Positions 17,585-21,398 of a stretch of 21,398 nucleotides of DNA are shown piece after piece. The notes under the pieces were generated by a model. The model ran no database searches. It was not told the origin of the DNA and saw nothing but the letters and a program-made list of their open reading frames with translations. The position numbers were made by a program, and so were the translations under genes. Within the stretch, counting starts at the first letter, position 1, and the number at the start of each line of letters is the position of its first letter. Source of the stretch: JBKBRC01 sp046292345 (GTDB taxonomy: Bacteria; Bacteroidota; Rhodothermia; Rhodothermales; Rubricoccaceae); assembly GCA_046292345.1 (NCBI GenBank), contig JBKBRC010000040.1:1-21398 (forward strand), written 5' to 3'.

Positions 17585-19141
17585 ATGAGCCTCTCCCCCT
17601 CCCCACCCCGCTCCTCGGCCGCCGAGCCGCCGGCCGAGCCTGACCGCCCTGGCAGGTCGCCGCTGGGCCGTACCGGACTGTGGGCCGGCCTCGTCGTTTT
17701 CGGCGCGATGCTGCTCACGCCCGCGCCCGAGGCGCTCGGCGACCCGGGCTGGCGCGTCGCAGCAGCCGGATTGCTGATGGCCGTCTGGTGGATGACCGAG
17801 GCCCTGCCCCTTGCTGCGACGGCGCTCGTGCCGCTCGTGCTGTTCCCGCTCCTCGGCGTCGCCCCGCTGAGCGATGCTGCGGCGCCGTACGCCAATCCTG
17901 TCATCTTCCTCTTCCTGGGCGGCTTTCTGCTGGCCGCCGCGATGGAGCGCTGGGGCCTGCACCGGCGCCTTGCACTCGCCATCCTCGCCGCCGTCGGCAC
18001 AGGCCCGCGGAGCGTGCTCGCGGGACTGATGGCCGCGACGGCGTTCCTCTCAATGTGGATCTCGAACACCGCCGCGGCCGTGATGATGCTCCCCATTGCC
18101 GTCTCGATCGCCCTGCTGGCAGGCGAGGGCCCCCGGCCCCGCGATGCCAGCCCCGGGTCTTACGGTGCCCTCCCCGAGGCGCCCCCCCTGCTATCCCGCG
18201 CGCTCCTGCTCGGCATTGCCTATGCAGCCTCCATCGGAGGCATGGCGACCCTGATCGGCTCGCCCACGAACGCCCTTCTGGCCGGATTCCTGCGCGAGAG
18301 CTACGGCGCCGAGCTCTCGTTTGCCGGATGGATGACCGTCGGGCTGCCGGTGAGTCTGCTCGGGCTCGGGCTCGCCTACGGCGTACTGGCCTACGTGCGC
18401 CCGGGCATCCGCCTGAGCGCCTTTAGCGGCGGCGATGCGCTCGTGCGAGCCGAGCAGACCGCGCTCGGGCGCATCAGCAGGGCTGAGTGGTACGTCGGGC
18501 TCGTCTTCGGGACCGTGGCCGTGCTCTGGATCGTGCGCCCGCTGCTCGTCCCCGTCGCGCCAGGCCTGACCGACGAGGGCCTTGCCATCGCCGGCGCGCT
18601 CGTGCTGTTTGCCCTGCCGGTCCGCGCTGCGAGTGGCGAGCGCGTGCGCGTACTCGACTGGGCCACGGCCGAGCGCATCCCCTGGGGCGTACTGCTGCTC
18701 TTCGGCGGCGGACTCTCGCTCGCCGCAGCCATTCAGGCAACGGGTCTGGCCTCATGGATCGGGGAGCTGGCCACGGGCGCGGCGGCATGGCCATTCTGGG
18801 CGCTCGTCGGGCTCGTCTGCCTCGTGATCCTGCTTCTGACCGAGATAACGAGCAACACCGCCACGGCGTCCGCCTTCCTGCCGGTGCTCGCCGCCGTCGC
18901 GCTCAGCGCCGGGCACGCGCCGCTGCTACTGCTCGCACCGGCCGTCATCGCCGGGAGCGGCGCCTTCATGCTGCCGGTTGCCACGCCGCCCAACGCCATC
19001 GTTTTCGGGAGCGGACTGGTCCCGCTTCGCGAGATGGCCCGCGTCGGCGTAGTTCTCAACACGCTCTTTCTGCTGCTGCTCGTCGCCTTCTCGACGCTCG
19101 CGCTGCCCTCTCTGGTAGACCTGCCCGGCTCCGCACCATGA
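17585..19141 (+). CDS. DASS/SLC13 family anion transporter
   Basis: This is a 518-residue inner-membrane symporter of the divalent anion:sodium family, which takes up dicarboxylates, citrate, phosphate or sulfate. Two inverted-repeat halves each carry the family's SNT signature: ISNTAAAVMMLP (159-170) and TSNTATASAFLP (422-432). Each is in a re-entrant hairpin that binds substrate and sodium. Other family blocks are PVIFLFLGGFLLAAAMERWGLHRR (105-128), GMATLIGSPTNA (219-230) and LPVATPPNAIVFGSG (463-477). The first 28 residues are a Pro/Ser-rich cytoplasmic tail before TM1. The ATG at 17585 is the only reasonable start ahead of TM1. The link to pckA suggests a C4-dicarboxylate, but sulfate or another anion is possible. 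A hairpin at 19184-19217 lies just after the stop. Confidence 0.94.
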   Translation: MSLSPSPPRSSAAEPPAEPDRPGRSPLGRTGLWAGLVVFGAMLLTPAPEALGDPGWRVAAAGLLMAVWWMTEALPLAATALVPLVLFPLLGVAPLSDAAAPYANPVIFLFLGGFLLAAAMERWGLHRRLALAILAAVGTGPRSVLAGLMAATAFLSMWISNTAAAVMMLPIAVSIALLAGEGPRPRDASPGSYGALPEAPPLLSRALLLGIAYAASIGGMATLIGSPTNALLAGFLRESYGAELSFAGWMTVGLPVSLLGLGLAYGVLAYVRPGIRLSAFSGGDALVRAEQTALGRISRAEWYVGLVFGTVAVLWIVRPLLVPVAPGLTDEGLAIAGALVLFALPVRAASGERVRVLDWATAERIPWGVLLLFGGGLSLAAAIQATGLASWIGELATGAAAWPFWALVGLVCLVILLLTEITSNTATASAFLPVLAAVALSAGHAPLLLLAPAVIAGSGAFMLPVATPPNAIVFGSGLVPLREMARVGVVLNTLFLLLLVAFSTLALPSLVDLPGSAP

Positions 19142-19183
19142 CGGATGGCCGGGGCGCGCCGGACGGGAGGCCAGGGGGAAACG

Positions 19184-19217
19184 CGCGCGCCGCCTCCGGC
19201 TCTGGAGGCGGCGCGCG
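19184..19217. terminator. Hairpin between the transporter and tRNA-Pro
   Basis: A 14-bp perfect GC-rich stem (arms 19184-19197 and 19204-19217) closes a six-base ggctct loop. It lies 43 bp after the transporter stop and ends 2 bp from the tRNA 3' end. It could therefore end both the rightward transporter transcript and the leftward tRNA transcript. No T tract follows on either strand. Confidence 0.6.
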
Positions 19218-19218
19218 G

Positions 19219-19292
19219 TCGGGTAGGCGGGATTCGAACCCACGACCTCCTGCACCCCATGCAGGCGCGCTACCGGGCTGCGCCACTACCCG
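19219..19292 (-). tRNA. tRNA-Pro (anticodon GGG)
   Basis: The minus strand folds as a full cloverleaf. The acceptor is CGGGTAG with CTACCCG, the D stem GCGC/GCGC, and the anticodon stem CCTGC/GCAGG with loop ATGGGGT (anticodon GGG, reading CCC and CCU). A five-base variable loop is followed by a T arm with the standard TTCGAAT loop. The discriminator is A at 19219. The first acceptor pair C1-G72 and this discriminator are typical of bacterial tRNA-Pro. CCA is not encoded and must be added after transcription. Confidence 0.97.
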
Positions 19293-19301
19293 AGGGGAGC
19301 G

Positions 19302-19309
19302 GTAAAATA
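19302..19309 (-). promoter_or_regulatory. Candidate tRNA-Pro promoter element
   Basis: The minus strand reads TATTTTAC 9 bp before the tRNA 5' end, so transcription would start only a few bases ahead of the mature end. It resembles TAnnTTTG. A GTTG lies about 21 bp further upstream, within the end of merR, and may be the -33 box. Confidence 0.45.
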
Positions 19310-19318
19310 GCCGGCCGC

Positions 19319-19654
19319 TCAGAGGCGCTGCAACAGGTCCGCCAAAAACGCACGCAGGCGCAGCAGCTCCTCGCGGGGCACGGCCGGGGCGCCGTCGCCG
19401 TCAGACGCCATCTCGCGCTCGAGCACCTGCCGCGCTCCCTCGATCGTGTACTTGTCGTGCTTGAGCAGGTGGTGGATGCGCGTCACGATCTCGACGTCGC
19501 GCGAGGTGTAGGCGCGGTTGCCGGCGCGGTTCTTCTTCGGGCGCAGCCATTCGAACTCGGTCTCCCAGTAGCGGAGCACGTGCGGCTGCTGCCCCACGAG
19601 GTCGCTCACCTCGCGGATCGAGTAGTAGAGCTTGCGGATGCCGGAAGGGTTCAT
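19319..19654 (-). CDS. MerR family transcriptional regulator
   Basis: This is a 111-residue DNA-binding protein with a MerR winged-helix domain at about residues 9-78. YYSIREVSDLVGQQPHVLRYWETEF (10-34) is the helix-turn-helix and the start of the wing. It is followed by LRPKKNRAGNRAYTSRDVEIVTRIHHLLK. The rest is a short helix of the dimerising coiled-coil type, and no ligand-binding domain or cysteine metal site follows. This PKKNRxGNRxYT subtype is widespread in Bacteroidota. The ATG at 19654 begins the conserved domain directly. The gene lies 26 bp upstream of tRNA-Pro on the same strand and is divergent from the EamA exporter. A perfect palindrome lies in its leader. Targets are unknown; autoregulation or control of the exporter is plausible. 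Confidence 0.93.
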   Translation of the reverse strand: MNPSGIRKLYYSIREVSDLVGQQPHVLRYWETEFEWLRPKKNRAGNRAYTSRDVEIVTRIHHLLKHDKYTIEGARQVLEREMASDGDGAPAVPREELLRLRAFLADLLQRL

Positions 19655-19680
19655 GCGCGCAAGGGTTCGTGAAGCCGCCG

Positions 19681-19702
19681 CGAGCCGCGCGCGCGCGGCT
19701 CG
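19681..19702. promoter_or_regulatory. Perfect 22-bp palindrome in the merR-eamA divergent gap
   Basis: The sequence from 19681 to 19702 is its own reverse complement over all 22 bases: cgagcc, then five alternating gc pairs, then ggctcg. It sits between the candidate merR promoter (19711-19718) and the merR ATG, and 38 bp from the eamA start. MerR-type dimers bind dyad-symmetric sites, so this is a candidate operator. It could instead form a hairpin in the merR leader. Confidence 0.55.
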
Positions 19703-19710
19703 GGCGGAGG

Positions 19711-19718
19711 GTACGTTA
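19711..19718 (-). promoter_or_regulatory. Candidate -7 promoter element of merR
   Basis: The minus strand reads TAACGTAC within GGGGCGCTAACGTAC. The first ten bases of that context are identical to the asnS element. It lies 56 bp upstream of the merR ATG. It is a weaker match to TAnnTTTG than the others. Confidence 0.4.
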
Positions 19719-19740
19719 GCGCCCCACCCGCCGCCAGCCC

Positions 19741-20649
19741 GTGCCTCCCTCCCGCGCCACCACCCTCGCCGAGGCCGGCCTGCTCGTCGTCGTGCTCGTG
19801 TGGGGTCTCAACTTCGCGGTGATCAAGGTACCGCTCGAAGTGATGCACCCGTTCACGGTGAACCTCCTCCGGTTCCTCGTGTCGGTCGGCGTGCTCGGGG
19901 CAGTGCACGCCGTCATGGCCCGGCAGCGCGGCGAGCGGTTTTTCGACGACCTGCGGCGGGCCCCCGTCGCCATCATCGTCACGGGGGTGCTGGGGCACGT
20001 GGCCTACCAGCTTGGCTTCATCCTCGGCATCGACCGGACGACTGCCGGCATGGCGGCTCTCCTGCTGGCCTCGAACCCGCTCTGGACGGCCGCCATCGCG
20101 CACCTGGCCGGCGTGGAGCGGCTGCGACCGGCGGCCTGGGGCGGGCTCGCGGTCAGCCTGGCCGGCGTGCTCGTAGTCATCCTGGGGCGCCCGTCCTCGG
20201 GCGCGGCCGCCGAGGGCGCCGTCGTGGGCGCGGCGCTGCTGCTGGGCGGCGCGCTCGCCTGGGCGCTCTTTACCGTCGCCAGCCGGCCTATCCTCGCACG
20301 CGGCGTCTCGGCGGTGGGGCTCACCTTCTTCGGCGTGGCCGCGGCCGTGCCCGTCCTGCTCGCGCTCGCCGCGCCAACGCTCGGTCAGACCGACTGGGCC
20401 CGGACGGACGCGCTCGTCTGGGGCGCGCTCGTCTTCTCGGGCGGCCTCTCGACCGGCTTCGCCTACGCGCTCTGGAACATCGCCGTCCGGCAGGTCGGGC
20501 CCTCTCGGACGGCCGCGTTCGGCAACCTGGTGCCGTTCGTGGGCGTGGCCGCCGGCGCCCTCCTCCTGCGCGAGTCCGTGCCGCTCGTGCAGCTCGCCGG
20601 CGGCGCGCTCATCGTGGCCGGGCTCGTCGCGCTGCGCCGCGTTCGCTAG
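19741..20649 (+). CDS. EamA/DMT family transporter
   Basis: This is a 302-residue inner-membrane protein of the drug/metabolite transporter superfamily. It has about ten hydrophobic helices arranged as two EamA repeats (about 10-142 and 157-297). Family features are GLNFAVIKVPLEVMHPFTVNLLR early in repeat 1, the GFILGIDRTTAGMAALLLASNPLWTAAIA block (91-119), and their counterparts ALWNIAVRQVGPSRTAAFGNLVPFVGVAAGALLLRE (242-277) in repeat 2. Members export amino acids, metabolites or drugs; the substrate cannot be told from the sequence. The GTG at 19741 is the start that sits immediately before TM1. It is divergent from merR (86-bp gap) and converges on the SbcC-like gene with only 9 bp between the stops. 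Confidence 0.95.
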   Translation: MPPSRATTLAEAGLLVVVLVWGLNFAVIKVPLEVMHPFTVNLLRFLVSVGVLGAVHAVMARQRGERFFDDLRRAPVAIIVTGVLGHVAYQLGFILGIDRTTAGMAALLLASNPLWTAAIAHLAGVERLRPAAWGGLAVSLAGVLVVILGRPSSGAAAEGAVVGAALLLGGALAWALFTVASRPILARGVSAVGLTFFGVAAAVPVLLALAAPTLGQTDWARTDALVWGALVFSGGLSTGFAYALWNIAVRQVGPSRTAAFGNLVPFVGVAAGALLLRESVPLVQLAGGALIVAGLVALRRVR

Positions 20650-20658
20650 CCAGGCCCG

Positions 20659-21398
20659 TCACGCGCCGACGACCTCGAACGTCGAGCCGACGACCGGGCG
20701 CTTGCTGACCTCGATTCGCACCGGGAATGCGTCTTTGAGCTCCTCGAGGTGCGTGATGACGAGGATCTTGTCGAAGTCGTCCTGAATGGAACGGATGGCC
20801 CCGATGAGCTGCTGGATGCCCTCGCGGTCCTGCGTGCCGAAGCCTTCGTCTACGACGAGCGTGCGGATGCGCGTGCCGGCGCGCTCGGCGAGCATCTGGC
20901 TGAGCGCGATGCGGAGGGCGAAGTTGACCCGGAACGCCTCGCCGCCCGAGAACAGCTCGTAGGCGCGCGGCTGGCCGGTCTCGTCGGTGATGCGGATGTC
21001 GAGCGTCTCGCGCGTGCCGCCGGCCTTCTTGTCGCGCAGCGTCTCGAGCGCGACGCGCGTCCGGCCGTTCGAGAGCTGCGCGAGCAACTCGTTGGCCCGC
21101 GCCTCGATCTCCGGCAGCGTCTCCTCGATGATGAGCGCCGGGATGCCCGAGCGCCCGAAGGCGGTGCGAAGCTTCGTGTAGAGGGTCTGGCGGCGGCGCG
21201 CATCCTTCAGCGCGGCCGCGGTTTCGGCCAGGCGCACGCGGTCGCGGCGGCAGCGCTCGAGGCGCTCGGCAAGCGCGCCGAGCGCGTGCTGCGCTTCCTG
21301 GAGCCGTGCCGTGTGCACCTCGGCGGCCCGCTGCGCGTCCGCGTGCGCGGCGCGGAGCGCGTCGCGCTCGGCCAGGCGCTCGGCGAGCGCCTCGAGCG
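20659..21398 (-). CDS. SbcC/Rad50-like SMC-type ATPase, C-terminal part
   Basis: Only the C-terminal part of about 246 residues is in the window; the frame is open to the right edge. It starts in a Glu/Arg/Ala-rich coiled-coil arm. It then enters the C-lobe of the ATPase head with LRTAFGRSGIPALIIEETLPEIEARANELL. The ABC signature is LFSGGEAFRVNFALRIALSQML and the Walker B is TLVVDEGFGTQD. The end holds a switch segment, ILVITHLEELKDAFPVRIEV. These are features of SbcC/Rad50, the ATPase that clamps DNA with the SbcD/Mre11 nuclease to process double-strand ends and hairpins. It could be another SMC-like repair ATPase, since the N-lobe, zinc hook and the nuclease gene are outside the window. It converges on the eamA gene. 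Confidence 0.9.
   Translation of the reverse strand, partial: LEALAERLAERDALRAAHADAQRAAEVHTARLQEAQHALGALAERLERCRRDRVRLAETAAALKDARRRQTLYTKLRTAFGRSGIPALIIEETLPEIEARANELLAQLSNGRTRVALETLRDKKAGGTRETLDIRITDETGQPRAYELFSGGEAFRVNFALRIALSQMLAERAGTRIRTLVVDEGFGTQDREGIQQLIGAIRSIQDDFDKILVITHLEELKDAFPVRIEVSKRPVVGSTFEVVGA

Noticed and set aside
17308..17643. Plus-strand ORF of 111 codons before the transporter
   Set aside because: It has a good ribosome site but no domain, a Pro/Arg/His-rich second half, and overlap with the transporter start. It is kept only as a finding.

Overview
The window is very GC-rich DNA, densely coding on both strands. The gene set points to a Rhodothermota/Bacteroidota-type bacterium (Rhodothermales or Rubricoccaceae-like). 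There is a secreted protease with a C-terminal type IX secretion (T9SS) sorting domain and a GWxTD-domain protein. Several candidate promoters resemble the TAnnTTTG -7 element of Bacteroidota. The lineage is inferred from these protein families and promoters; no ribosomal RNA is present to test it.

Layout, left to right. Positions 1-1376 (minus) hold a membrane histidine kinase cut by the left edge. Minus-strand purA, a small STAS-domain protein, secF and secD follow (1450-6216), then a small secreted protein of unknown function (6405-6899). A two-gene minus operon (7068-7651) encodes a DUF427 protein and a 97-residue protein that may be a truncated HK97-fold (family 4 encapsulin-like) protein. 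It is divergent from a monoacylglycerol-lipase-like hydrolase (7709-8575). A strong hairpin terminator and a 7 x 13-bp tandem array separate the hydrolase from a large T9SS-exported serine protease (8693-11203, minus). Then come asnS (minus), and an operon of a GWxTD protein followed by a Sua5/TsaC-type tRNA threonylcarbamoylation enzyme (minus). ATP-type PEP carboxykinase (pckA, plus) is divergent from that operon. After a 654-bp non-coding stretch with two unusual A-rich tandem duplications comes a DASS/SLC13 anion transporter (plus). tRNA-Pro(GGG) and a MerR regulator (minus) follow, divergent from an EamA/DMT exporter (plus). The right edge cuts an SbcC/Rad50-like ATPase (minus).

Functionally the window is mostly housekeeping. 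It covers purine synthesis (purA), protein export (secD, secF and their likely client, the T9SS protease), translation (asnS, Sua5, tRNA-Pro), gluconeogenesis and C4-acid handling (pckA with a dicarboxylate-type transporter), DNA repair (SbcC-like) and signalling (kinase, STAS, MerR).

The most unusual signal is not a gene. Several minus-strand genes (purA, the T9SS protease, asnS, the Sua5 gene and possibly the truncated kinase) end inside short tandem repeats of 12-20 bp. In four of these the repeat unit contains the stop codon and continues into the 3' flank. Other points worth checking are the encapsulin-like small protein, a family of promoter-like octamers, a perfect 22-bp palindrome in front of merR, and the repeat-bearing gap before the transporter.
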